Assembly (NCBI RefSeq): GCF_023336735.1 | Contig: NZ_JAMBAQ010000013.1 | Coordinates: forward strand, 1-54,378 | From: Moraxella oculi | GTDB taxonomy: Bacteria; Pseudomonadota; Gammaproteobacteria; Pseudomonadales; Moraxellaceae | Length of the DNA stretch: 54,378 nt | Reading direction: 5' to 3' | Shown: piece by piece, positions 30,614 through 39,814 of the stretch | Layout of the letters: every line of letters begins with the position of its first letter | Numbering within the stretch: the first letter of the stretch is position 1 | Program-made: the position numbers and the translations under genes | Notes under the pieces: model-generated | Told to the model about the DNA's origin: nothing | Database searches by the model: none | Seen by the model: the letters and a program-made list of their open reading frames with translations, nothing else

Positions 30614-31226
30614 AATTTTTGGACGGCATGAAACAAAAAATGTGGCTGACTTTCTCAAATCAGGAGGTGTGCTGGCATATCCAAGCGAGAGCGTTTGGGG
30701 GCTTGGTTGTGATGCTTTTGATGACAGGGCGATTGAGCGAATTTTTACCTTAAAAGCCCGTCCAGTGCATAAGGGGCTGATCGTACTGACTGATGAGGTG
30801 GATAGACTCGTACCTTTGTTGGTAGATTTGCCAAAATTCTTGCAAGATGAATTATTACAAAGAATGCGTGCTTTATATAACGATCATGACATCAAAACGA
30901 CCGTGCAAGCACAGACTTGGCTCATTCCTGTGGCAAAGTCGGCTTGTCCGCCTAAGATATTGATGGGGGGGTTTGATACATTGGCGGTGCGTGTTACGCA
31001 TCATAAAATCTTAAAAAGTATCTGCCAGGCACTTGTTTGCGACAAGAACCCCTATGGTTTTTTGGTATCTACCAGCTGCAACCCAAGTGGCGAGCCGTCT
31101 GCTACCAACCTAGGACAGGCACAGGCGTACTTTGGCGATAAAATTGCCTATCTAGATGCACAAACCTTAGGTTTTGATAAGCCCAGTCAAATCATTGATG
31201 TGATGACAGGGGCTGCAGTTCGCTAA
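30600..31226 (+). CDS. tsaC: Threonylcarbamoyl-AMP synthase (TsaC/YrdC)
   Basis: TsaC makes threonylcarbamoyl-AMP for the t6A37 modification of ANN-decoding tRNAs. The 208-aa protein has the YrdC fold signature: GGVLAYPSESVWGLGCDAFD near the N-terminus, the Lys-containing KARPVHKGLIVL, and STSCNPSGEPSATN. A strong GGAGGAAG Shine-Dalgarno inside the end of dprA sets the start at ATG 30600. Coupling to dprA is the common arrangement. Confidence 0.94.
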   Translation: MSDLEIFGRHETKNVADFLKSGGVLAYPSESVWGLGCDAFDDRAIERIFTLKARPVHKGLIVLTDEVDRLVPLLVDLPKFLQDELLQRMRALYNDHDIKTTVQAQTWLIPVAKSACPPKILMGGFDTLAVRVTHHKILKSICQALVCDKNPYGFLVSTSCNPSGEPSATNLGQAQAYFGDKIAYLDAQTLGFDKPSQIIDVMTGAAVR

Positions 31227-31307
31227 TCTGGCTCACCATGAAGCGGACGATGAATTAACACTCATTCACAAAACCGACTGATAGCCACAATGGTTAAGTA
31301 AATGCCA

Positions 31308-31345
31308 TTGCGTTTATGAACATTAATGTTATAATATTGCCATTT
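31308..31345 (+). promoter_or_regulatory. Promoter with Zur-box-like operator before the first zinc receptor gene
   Basis: TTGCGT (31308-31313), a 16-nt spacer and TATAAT (31330-31335) form the promoter. The segment 31323-31345, with core AATGTTATAATAT, matches about 16 of 23 positions of the gammaproteobacterial Zur box GAAATGTTATANTATAACATTTC recalled from memory. The operator covers the -10, as expected for repression by Zn-loaded Zur. Confidence 0.65.
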
Positions 31346-31365
31346 TTTGACTTGGAATTTTACTT

Positions 31366-33927
31366 ATGATGAAGACAACAAACAGCGTGCTGTATGTGGC
31401 GATGATGGCGGCTTTCGCTAGCCATTCTATGACGGTGTATGCTGACGATGAACCAAGCACCAAGCTTGATACACTGGTAGTAACGGTCAAGGGTGATCGC
31501 ACACAGACCAACTTGCTTGGGCGTAGGACAAATGTCTCTGATATGATGATTCGTGCCAAGGAATTAAAACAGCGACCAACCACACTGGGCGATGCTTTAG
31601 ATGGCGAGCTTGGCATTCATTCCAATCAATTTGGTGGCGGTGCATCAGCCCCCATCATTCGTGGACAAGAAGGCAAACGCATCACCATTTTGCAAAATAA
31701 TGCCGATGTCATTGATATGGCCCATCTGTCTCCAGACCATGCTGTGATGGTGGATACAGTGCTTGCCAAGCAAGCTGAGGTGGTGCGTGGAGTTAGTACT
31801 TTACTCTACAAATCTGGTAATTCGGCAGGGGCGGTTAATATTATTGACAACAAAATCCCCACTCAAATGCCTGACAAGCCCATCGTAGGTGAGGTGGGTG
31901 TTCGCTTTAATACGGGTAATCATGAAAAACTTGGTACGGGGGCGGTTACTTTTAGTGCAGGGAGTCATGTTGCTGTGCATTTGGAGGGATTGCACAAATC
32001 AGCAGGGGATTATCGCACACCCAACTATACTTACACCACCTTTGATAATGAAAATCAGATTGATCGCTATGTCAAAGCGCCAGAACGCTTGGCTGCCTTA
32101 GAAAAAGAATGGCAGGCGATTCAAAGTGGTACGCCGTTGTCTTGGCGAGATAAGACCTACTTCATCAGTGATGAAGCTGGCTATTTAAAACAAAAGGCTA
32201 TTTTGGATCAGGATTTATCCACCATTCAAAACCATGCTTTTAATCATCTGCCCGAGAGCTGGGCGAATTCAAAATCAGGAAGTGTGGGTGTATCTTGGAT
32301 AGGCAGTCAGGGTCATCTGGGTGTGGCCGTCAGCGAGAGAAAAGATAAGTATGGCTTGCCTGCTCACAATGCCATCTATGAAGGCTGTGGAGTGATTTCT
32401 ATTTTTGACAGCCTGTGGGACAGACCTTATTTGGCTACCTATCCGCAACTCATCAACGAAGATGATGTCAACTACATCAATCCACGCCCTGACTGTGCTG
32501 ACCATGCCGTCGATAATTTCAATCATTCACACGGCGTGCATAAAAAACACGATAAGCACGGCAAACCCTATGTGGATTTGACCACTCGCCGTTATGATTT
32601 GCGAGGGGAGTGGAATAAGCCTACCTCCTTTGTGGATAAGGTGCGCGCTAATGTCGGCTATGTGGATTATAAGCATGATGAAAAAGAAGGCGATGTTGTC
32701 AATACTTCTTTTATGAATAAAGGTAAGGTTGCACGCATTGAACTGACGCACACACCCACCAATCAGCTTAAAGCCTTGTGGGGTATGCAATACACCAAAC
32801 AAGATAACAGTGCCTTATCTCCGCAGACAGAATGGCGAAAGCGCCAGCTTTTAACACAAAATAAACTGACCAATACCGCTTTATTCGCGATGGGTCAGTA
32901 TCATGCTGGTAATGTCGAGCTGGAGCTTGGCACTCGTCTAGAAAAGCAAAAAGTAGCAATGGATTATGATACCAATCACATCATAGAGACGATGAAAGAG
33001 CGTAGTCGTTTGCGACTTGACCCTGATAAATTGCAACAGGCGATAGATTATGCCATAGATGCCACCAAGCCATATCAGAACACCGCTCATTCATATGCAC
33101 TGGGTGTGCATTGGAAATTCCTGCCGCAATATACGCTGTCTTTCAACGCATCACGCCAAGAACGCTTACCAAATAGTCAGGAGCTGTACACGCATGGCAT
33201 GCATCTTGCCACCAACTCATTTGAAATTGGTAATCGACATCTGACCAAAGAAAAGTCCAACAATTATGAGCTGGGATTAAGGTTTGCTGGCGATAAATTG
33301 GATTATAAACTGGCAGGCTATGTGTACGATTTTGATAACTACATTTACCTATCCACAATCAATGAGTATTTGGGAACAGCACGAGTCAATCATCTAAAAA
33401 AACTACGCATCAACCGCTACGACCAAAGTCCTGCCAGATTCTATGGGCTAGAAGCCAGTGCAGGCTATCAGTTTAATGATACCTATTATGCATCCATCTT
33501 TGGAGATTACATCAGGGGTAAATTGCATGATATGCCACCGATTATCAGCGACTATACGGCCGCATCATGGGGCAGACCTGCCGTCAAAACTTATACAGCC
33601 CAAGAAGACCGTACCACACCACGCCTACCACCCATGCGATTGGGCATGAAAGTGAAGGCTGATTTTGATGACAGATGGTCTGGTAATTTTGAGTATGTTC
33701 GCACTTTTGACCAAAATAAAGTGTCTAAATTTGAAGCACCAACCAAAGGTCATCATTTATTGAATGTGGGTGTGAATTACCAAAACCATCAGGGGAATCT
33801 TGACTACTCAATGTTCTTTAATGCCAACAATCTTTTGAACCAAAAAATATATGCTCATGAAACATTTTTGTCTTATATTCCGCAGATGGGGCGCAACTTT
33901 AATGTGGGGGTGAGTGTGAAGTTTTAA
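31366..33927 (+). CDS. znuD: ZnuD-like TonB-dependent outer-membrane zinc receptor (first copy)
   Basis: ZnuD-type receptors take zinc (and haem in some species) across the outer membrane using TonB energy. The 853-aa protein has a signal peptide (1-27, cleavage before DDEP), a plug domain (about 45-165, with NQFGGGASAPIIRGQEGKR and VEVVRG-type motifs) and a 22-strand-type barrel ending in Phe (VGVSVKF). A predicted extracellular loop holds Cys341 and Cys377 and a His-rich run, HSHGVHKKHDKHGK (387-400), as in meningococcal ZnuD. Starts at 31366 or 31369 are equivalent. A Zur-like operator precedes it and a paralogue follows. Confidence 0.85.
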   Translation: MMKTTNSVLYVAMMAAFASHSMTVYADDEPSTKLDTLVVTVKGDRTQTNLLGRRTNVSDMMIRAKELKQRPTTLGDALDGELGIHSNQFGGGASAPIIRGQEGKRITILQNNADVIDMAHLSPDHAVMVDTVLAKQAEVVRGVSTLLYKSGNSAGAVNIIDNKIPTQMPDKPIVGEVGVRFNTGNHEKLGTGAVTFSAGSHVAVHLEGLHKSAGDYRTPNYTYTTFDNENQIDRYVKAPERLAALEKEWQAIQSGTPLSWRDKTYFISDEAGYLKQKAILDQDLSTIQNHAFNHLPESWANSKSGSVGVSWIGSQGHLGVAVSERKDKYGLPAHNAIYEGCGVISIFDSLWDRPYLATYPQLINEDDVNYINPRPDCADHAVDNFNHSHGVHKKHDKHGKPYVDLTTRRYDLRGEWNKPTSFVDKVRANVGYVDYKHDEKEGDVVNTSFMNKGKVARIELTHTPTNQLKALWGMQYTKQDNSALSPQTEWRKRQLLTQNKLTNTALFAMGQYHAGNVELELGTRLEKQKVAMDYDTNHIIETMKERSRLRLDPDKLQQAIDYAIDATKPYQNTAHSYALGVHWKFLPQYTLSFNASRQERLPNSQELYTHGMHLATNSFEIGNRHLTKEKSNNYELGLRFAGDKLDYKLAGYVYDFDNYIYLSTINEYLGTARVNHLKKLRINRYDQSPARFYGLEASAGYQFNDTYYASIFGDYIRGKLHDMPPIISDYTAASWGRPAVKTYTAQEDRTTPRLPPMRLGMKVKADFDDRWSGNFEYVRTFDQNKVSKFEAPTKGHHLLNVGVNYQNHQGNLDYSMFFNANNLLNQKIYAHETFLSYIPQMGRNFNVGVSVKF

Positions 33928-33969
33928 TCGCTAAAACCATAAAAAGTTAGGCATTTAGCTTTTGCTATA

Positions 33970-34008
33970 TTGTAACTTTATTTTTCATTATGTTATAATA
34001 TTATCTTT
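33970..34008 (+). promoter_or_regulatory. Promoter with Zur-box-like operator before the second zinc receptor gene
   Basis: TTGTAA (33970-33975), an 18-nt spacer and TATAAT (33994-33999) form the promoter. The core ATGTTATAATATT (33990-34002) is identical to the core upstream of the first receptor and again matches the Zur-box left arm and centre; the right arm is weaker. The shared core suggests co-regulation. Confidence 0.6.
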
Positions 34009-34033
34009 TTATGGTTATTAATGGAAGATTGCG

Positions 34034-36541
34034 ATGACGACTTACAGATATTTGCCTTTGGCCATTTCACTGGTGTTAAGTCAAATGGCCTTTGCGGATT
34101 CGTCCAAAGAAGAGCCGAGTGTGTTGCTTGATAACATGTCTGTCATGCTATCAACAACGCCACAGAGTTTGGCTTTTTCTGATGCCACTAAGGCGAGTGA
34201 TCTGACGATCAAAAAAGATAAGCTGCAACACCGTTCTGCCACACTGGGTAATGCTTTATCATCACAAGGTGGCATTCATTCCAATCCTTTTGGTGGTGGA
34301 GCTTCCGCCCCTGTGGTGCGTGGTCAAGAAGGCGTGCGTGTTAAGGTGTTGCAAAACGGCATGGGCGTGTCCGACATGTCAACCGTCAGTCCTGATCATG
34401 CGGTGGCGGTCGATACGCTGCTTGCCAGCCGTGTTGAGGTGGTGCGTGGGGCTTCTACGCTCATGTATGCCAATGCTTCTACCGCTGGGGTTGTCAATGT
34501 CATTGATGAGCGTATCTTAGATACAATGCCAAACGCCATCACAGGCGAGCTGATGCTGCGCACGAATGATGGCAGTGATGAGAAGCTGGCAACTGCAGGT
34601 GTATCTTTGCCAGTTGGTGAAAAGATTGCCGTACGCATTGAGGGCATGAGTCGAGCTGCTAATCCCTATAATGTCCCTGCGATTAATTTTGGTGAAGTCT
34701 TAAATTATTTGCCTGATTCTCATAACAAATCAGTTGTTGGTACGCTTGGAGTGTCGTATATTGGTAATCAAGGCCATCTGGGCGTGGCATACAGCCAACG
34801 CAAGGACGACTATGGCTTAGTGGGGCATAATCACAAATTTGATAATTGTGCAGGGCATGTGCTTGATACCAGTCGTGGTTGGTTTGGTCCTGAACGCAAA
34901 TATCTCATTCCTTATCCGCACTTGATGACTGATGAGGACATGGTTGGTCGCCTGCATTTTCACTGCGGATCGGACTATGATCTTGATCATGGACATAGTC
35001 ATGATAATGTGTATGGGCATCGACATGACCCCAGTCAAAAAGGTCCTTGGGTGGAGCTGAGTTCAAAAACCTTTTCGCTACAAGGTGAGCTGAACAGCCC
35101 AACACCAAGCATTGACAAAGTCCGATTATCTGCTAGCCATAGCGACTACCATCACCAAGAATACGATGAAGGTAAGCACATTCCTGACCCATCGACAGGC
35201 ACAAGATTTGTTAAAGGCAACACTGCTTATTGGGCTAATAAAGGCTTGGCTGCCAAAATGTCGGTGCATCAATCTCCCACTGATCGACTGTCTTTGGTGT
35301 GGGGTGTTGAAACTGCCAGTAATAAAACCCATGCTCTCATCCCAAGTCATGATGAGAAAGCAGCCAATCGTCGACCATTGGTTGAGAACACTCAAAAGAC
35401 AGGCAGTGTGTTTGCTCTTGGGGAATACCAGTTTGGCAAGACCAAGTGGCATGTTGGTGTACGCCATGAAAAAACAAGCATTCCTGTACATTATAATATC
35501 GCTGAGATTGACGCTCAGTTCAATAATGCCATTGATGTTCAAGAAAAGCCTGATTTGACGCCTTATCGCAATAATGCGACTTCTTACGCAGTAGGTGCGA
35601 TGTGGGATATTTCACCAAAACTTCGTCTTGATGCCACTTTATCGCATAATGAACGCATCCCCACTCCTATGGAGTTATATTACCATGGGAAGCACCTGGC
35701 GACCAATTCTTTCTTGTATGGTAATAATGCACTCAAAAAAGAAAAATCAGATAATGGTGAGTTGGGCGTAACTTTTACAGGGGATAAATGGCATCTAAAA
35801 GGCAGTGTCTACGCCAATCATTTTGGCAACTTTATTCACCCAGAAAACCTATATAAAAATGGTAACCTGACAATGCGACGCTTTACTCAATCAAAGGCAA
35901 AATTGCGTGGGGCGGAGCTTGAATTGAGCTATCAGTTCTCACCCAATTTGACCGTGAGTGTTTTTGGCGATACCGTGCGTGGCAAGCTGTACAGGTTTTC
36001 TCCGATTGTGGGCAATGGGATTTACGAAGATGTGACCGTTTATGTAGACCCAAAAGAATGTGGCGTAGATAGGGACGATCCGAATTACGAAGATTGGTGC
36101 AAAGACACTGAGCGAAAGCTGGTTGGTCAAGACATCATCATACGCCCTGATCGCAATCCACCACGACTCTCCCCTGATCGCTTCGGCTTACGCATCAATG
36201 GCGAATATGGTAGATTTTCACCCTCATTAGAGTATGTGCGAGTGGCAGCTCAAAATCGCACCTCGCAATCAATCGCCAGTAAGTATTATAGTGAATGCCC
36301 ACATCATGATCATGCTGACAGTCGCTTATGCCCAATTTACATTAATGAAGATGCAACTTTGGGGTATCATTTGCTCAACTTGGGTTTAGACCATCACCGC
36401 CGTATCGGAAACACAGACACTACTTGGTCGCTTCGTGCCAACAACCTTTTGAACGAAAAAATCTATGTACACAACTCATTCTTACCTTTTGTCCCACAGC
36501 AAGGGCGTAATGTGAGCTTATCGGTGAATGTGAAGTTTTAA
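34034..36541 (+). CDS. ZnuD-like TonB-dependent outer-membrane zinc receptor (second copy)
   Basis: This 835-aa paralogue of the preceding gene has a signal peptide (1-21), a plug domain (about 55-160, with NPFGGGASAPVVRGQEGVR) and a barrel ending LSVNVKF. It shares the barrel motif HLATNSF with the first copy. The equivalent loop holds Cys272 and Cys311 and a denser His run, DHGHSHDNVYGHRHD (318-332). The loops differ in sequence, which suggests tandem duplication and divergence, perhaps with different metal complexes or immune selection. It has its own promoter with a Zur-like site. Confidence 0.82.
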   Translation: MTTYRYLPLAISLVLSQMAFADSSKEEPSVLLDNMSVMLSTTPQSLAFSDATKASDLTIKKDKLQHRSATLGNALSSQGGIHSNPFGGGASAPVVRGQEGVRVKVLQNGMGVSDMSTVSPDHAVAVDTLLASRVEVVRGASTLMYANASTAGVVNVIDERILDTMPNAITGELMLRTNDGSDEKLATAGVSLPVGEKIAVRIEGMSRAANPYNVPAINFGEVLNYLPDSHNKSVVGTLGVSYIGNQGHLGVAYSQRKDDYGLVGHNHKFDNCAGHVLDTSRGWFGPERKYLIPYPHLMTDEDMVGRLHFHCGSDYDLDHGHSHDNVYGHRHDPSQKGPWVELSSKTFSLQGELNSPTPSIDKVRLSASHSDYHHQEYDEGKHIPDPSTGTRFVKGNTAYWANKGLAAKMSVHQSPTDRLSLVWGVETASNKTHALIPSHDEKAANRRPLVENTQKTGSVFALGEYQFGKTKWHVGVRHEKTSIPVHYNIAEIDAQFNNAIDVQEKPDLTPYRNNATSYAVGAMWDISPKLRLDATLSHNERIPTPMELYYHGKHLATNSFLYGNNALKKEKSDNGELGVTFTGDKWHLKGSVYANHFGNFIHPENLYKNGNLTMRRFTQSKAKLRGAELELSYQFSPNLTVSVFGDTVRGKLYRFSPIVGNGIYEDVTVYVDPKECGVDRDDPNYEDWCKDTERKLVGQDIIIRPDRNPPRLSPDRFGLRINGEYGRFSPSLEYVRVAAQNRTSQSIASKYYSECPHHDHADSRLCPIYINEDATLGYHLLNLGLDHHRRIGNTDTTWSLRANNLLNEKIYVHNSFLPFVPQQGRNVSLSVNVKF

Positions 36542-36638
36542 AGACTGTTGATGTTAATGCTAACGCTTGATGATGTCTTGGTCTTTGGCTCATCGGATTT
36601 TTATGTGCCGACACTGATATGGCGGCTTTAGTCTGATC

Positions 36639-36677
36639 AATAAAAAAGCAGAAAAATGGTTTTTCTGCTTTTTTATT
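36639..36677. terminator. Bidirectional terminator between the second receptor and glsB-like genes
   Basis: An 18-bp stem (36639-36656 with 36660-36677, core AAGCAGAAAAA) and a TGG loop is flanked by A and T runs on both strands. It can end transcription from either convergent gene. Confidence 0.92.
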
Positions 36678-36682
36678 AAAAA

Positions 36683-36931
36683 TCAATGTCTTGTGCGTCC
36701 AGCAATCAATTCATAGACAAATAAGACGATGATTGCCCCAATGACTGAAATGAGGAGTCCGCCAATACCGCCATTGGTGTAAATGCCAAGAGCATTGGCA
36801 ATGAAGTTACCTACGGCACCACCCACCATACCTAAAATGATGGTGAGAATCCAGCCCATACTGTCTGCACCAGGCTTGATGGCACGAGCCAATAAGCCAA
36901 CGACCAAGCCGATGATGATAGACCAAATCAT
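36683..36931 (-). CDS. GlsB/YeaQ/YmgE-family small membrane protein
   Basis: This is an 82-aa protein with three hydrophobic segments (about 2-18, 26-47 and 52-77), rich in Gly, beginning MIWSIIIGLVVGLLARAIKPG. This matches the transglycosylase-associated / GlsB stress-response family, whose molecular function is not settled. The motif GMVGGAVGNFIA is typical. It is monocistronic, with about 200 bp of non-coding DNA upstream. Confidence 0.85.
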   Translation of the reverse strand: MIWSIIIGLVVGLLARAIKPGADSMGWILTIILGMVGGAVGNFIANALGIYTNGGIGGLLISVIGAIIVLFVYELIAGRTRH

Positions 36932-37129
36932 GATAATCCCCTTTGTTTTTACCTAGTTAATATCAATGACCAAAATCTCTTTTGGCGATTGATATTGATT
37001 GTACAGTATTTGGCAAAAATTTTGGGTTAAGCTTGGCAAACATTTGTATGAAGTCTGTCGTTAAATATGCCAAAGCACGCAAAACATCACGGCATTGTTG
37101 ATTTTGTGTGAGTGCTTAAAGTCATGTCG

Positions 37130-38215
37130 TTATTTTGGAGCACTGATAGACTCAACAATGTTCAAGTCAAAACCAGAAACATTGAATTTGGCAGGGCTTG
37201 ATAGCAGGCGCATGTCTGTTACCCCAAGCAGTTTTAGAATCTGAGCGCCAACACCAATGGTGCGATAAGGCTCGCTTTCTTCATGAATGCTGCTGTGTTG
37301 GCATTTGTCCAAGGCGGTGCTGATGTCTACCGTTCGGTCGTCAGCGATCCATAAAAACACACCCTGTTCGCTATCGGCGATGGTCTGCAATGCCAGACGC
37401 ATGTCCCAGCCGCCTTTGATGTTGGCTGAGAATAAGTCTTTTAGTGGATTTAAGCTATGGACTCGTACGGTGCTGATGCCATTTTTGGGATTGCCTTTGA
37501 CCAAAGCGATGTGAGTTTCTTTGGCGCCGTATTCTTTAAAACGATACAGATCAAAAGTACCAAATGCGGTATCTAGCGTACTTTTATCAATCAGCTCAAC
37601 CGTCTGCTCATGAGTCATGCGATAGTGAATTAAATCGGCGATCGTGCCAATTTTTAGACCATGTTCTTTAGCAAAGATTTCCAAATCATCACGGCGAGCC
37701 ATTTCGCCATTTGGTTTGATGATTTCACATATCACCGCTGATGGTTCTAATCCAGCCAATCGTGCCAAGTCACAACCTGCTTCGGTATGACCTGCTCGAT
37801 GCAACACCCCGCCTTTTTTAGCGATGATGGGGAATATGTGCCCTGGGCTGACGATGTCGGTTGGCTTGGCATAAGGTGCGATGGCTCGTTGCACGGTTAA
37901 GGCACGATCAGCGGCAGAGATGCCTGTGGTAACGCCACTTGCAGCCTCAATGGAAACCGTGAAATTGGTGCTAAATTGGGAGCCGTTTTTGTCGCTCATC
38001 AGACCCAAATTAAGCTGATTAGCTCGCTCTTCGGTGATGGTTAAGCAGACCAGGCCTCGTGCATGCGTAATCATAAAATTGATTGCCTCAGGCGTGATAT
38101 GGCTTGATGCGATGACGATGTCGCCTTCATTTTCTCGGTCTTCATCATCCATTAAAATGACCATTTTGCCTGCCTTGATGTCTTCGATGATTTCGGCAGT
38201 GTTGTTTAGTGCCAT
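37130..38215 (-). CDS. ribBX: RibB fused to a degenerate GTP cyclohydrolase II-like domain (RibBX type)
   Basis: The N-terminal half (1-205) is 3,4-dihydroxy-2-butanone-4-phosphate synthase, which makes the four-carbon unit of riboflavin. The motifs DDEDRENEGD (23-32) and HTEAGCDLAR (143-152) are intact. The C-terminal half (about 206-361) has the GTP cyclohydrolase II fold by length, but the zinc motif, usually with three Cys, reads HSLNPLKDLFSANIKGGWD (253-271) with none. This is the pattern of RibBX proteins, in which only RibB is active. A separate RibA would be needed elsewhere. No FMN riboswitch motif was seen upstream. Confidence 0.88.
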   Translation of the reverse strand: MALNNTAEIIEDIKAGKMVILMDDEDRENEGDIVIASSHITPEAINFMITHARGLVCLTITEERANQLNLGLMSDKNGSQFSTNFTVSIEAASGVTTGISAADRALTVQRAIAPYAKPTDIVSPGHIFPIIAKKGGVLHRAGHTEAGCDLARLAGLEPSAVICEIIKPNGEMARRDDLEIFAKEHGLKIGTIADLIHYRMTHEQTVELIDKSTLDTAFGTFDLYRFKEYGAKETHIALVKGNPKNGISTVRVHSLNPLKDLFSANIKGGWDMRLALQTIADSEQGVFLWIADDRTVDISTALDKCQHSSIHEESEPYRTIGVGAQILKLLGVTDMRLLSSPAKFNVSGFDLNIVESISAPK

Positions 38216-38436
38216 GATTGCCCTACCTAAGATTAAAAAATTGTGAATGATATGGGGGTTGTTTTAATAATTATAAAGTATGATGGTGAAATAGTCTATT
38301 GCAAAAGGGGTGGTGATTGATGAAGGTGGTTTGTCAAAAGTATTGACTGATATTTTTTATTATGAATGTTTGACATATTCAATGATGATGGCTGTCGGTT
38401 AGTATGGATTTATTGAGAACATAAGGTATGCCATGA

Positions 38437-38452
38437 TGTTTCATGTGAAACA
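38437..38452. promoter_or_regulatory. parS-like site 6, intergenic
   Basis: TGTTTCATGTGAAACA is a perfect parS palindrome except for central TpG in place of CpG. It lies between ribBX and rarA, about 20 kb from oriC. Confidence 0.85.
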
Positions 38453-38468
38453 TGCTGATGTTGAGGCA

Positions 38469-39739
38469 TCATTTTTGGGATTTTAGCCAGTTGATGAAAG
38501 CGAAGCTGGCTTGCTCTTTTTGGTTGTCTGCAAATTCGTAAAATCGTCTTCCGACCAGCATGTCGGGTAAGTATTGTTGTGGGTGGTAGTGATTGGGGTG
38601 GTCGTGTGGGTAAATGTATGCCAGTCCGTAGCCTTGAGCTTTCATCAGTTCGGTGGTGCCATTTCTTAAGTGTAATGGTACGCTAAGGGCATCATTTTTA
38701 ACAAAAGCCAAAGCATCATTGATGGCTTTATAAGTGCTGTTTGACTTGGCAGAAGTAGCCAAATAAACGGTAACTTGAGCTAAAATGATGCGAGCTTCTG
38801 GCATGCCAATTGACTGCACTGATCGTAGGGCAGTATCAGCAAGTAACAGCGCGTTAGGGTTGGCAAGGCCGATGTCTTCGCTGGCTAAAATCACCAATCG
38901 GCGAGCGATAAAGGCTGGATCTTCACCTGCATTGAGCATTCTAGCCAGCCAATAAATAGAGGCGTCAGGGTCGAGCCACGCACCGATTTGATGAATGCAC
39001 TGATCACATCATAGTGCATGTCTCCTACTTTGTCATGGTGTGGCAGTACGGTCTGGGCAATGCTTTGAATGAGTGCTTCATTAATGATGAGTGTGTCATC
39101 ATCGACATGCTGGCAAGCGATTTCAAGTAAGTTTAGGGCCTTTCGGGCATCGCCAGCAGCAAGTGATGCAAGTTTGGTTAAGCTACCTTGAAGCTTAATG
39201 CCGCACAGCACATGGTCTTTTTGTAAGGCTTGTTGTAATACTTGTACCAACTCATCGGTGCTTAGAGGATTTAAGCGGTAGGTTTGACAGCGAGACAGCA
39301 GAGCATTGTTGATGCTAAATGATGGGTTTTCGGTGGTGGCACCAATGAGGGTGATTTTGCCAGACTCTACTGCACCAAGTAGTGCATCCTGTTGCGCTTT
39401 ATTAAAACGATGAATCTCATCAATAAAAATCACAGGAGAGCCAAAATTCAGACCACTCCCCATGCGTCCGCTATTGTCAATGAGTTCTCTTAACTCTTTT
39501 ATGCTTAGGTCAAGGGCGGATAAAAGATGGAATTCACGCCCTGTCGCATGAGCCAGCAGGCGTGCCAGTGTCGTCTTACCAATACCTGCTTCGCCGTATA
39601 AAATCAGACTTGGTAAATGTCCGCTTGCAATCATGCGAGCAATTGGAGCGTTGCGGCCTAAAAGATGCGTCTGCCCAATAAAGTCACTTAAAAACTTTGG
39701 ACGCATGCGTTCAGCAAGTGGGGCGTGTTGATTGATCAT
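38469..39739 (-). pseudogene. rarA: Replication-associated recombination protein A (rarA/mgsA), frameshifted
   Basis: RarA is an AAA+ protein acting at stalled forks. The N-terminal 265 residues are normal: Walker A GEAGIGKTTLARLLA, Walker B VIFIDEIHRFN and sensor GATTENPSF. At about 38972 the frame shifts. The sequence around VRGS continues correctly (DPDASIYWLARMLNAGEDP) only if one base is restored, and the other frame then carries the remaining 156+ residues to QK. A single missing G or C in the TCGAGCC stretch explains it. The gene spans the right length (about 420 aa) if repaired, so it is either a recent inactivation or a sequencing error. Confidence 0.85.
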
Positions 39740-39814
39740 GTTAATATAAAAATTTGCGAAAAATTGCTAAAATATCCGTCATTATACACGGTATTGCTAT
39801 GATTTTGGATCAAT

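Noticed and set aside
33841-33866. CATGAAACA near the end of the first receptor gene as an eighth parS site
   Set aside because: Only one half-site matches; the left arm is absent.
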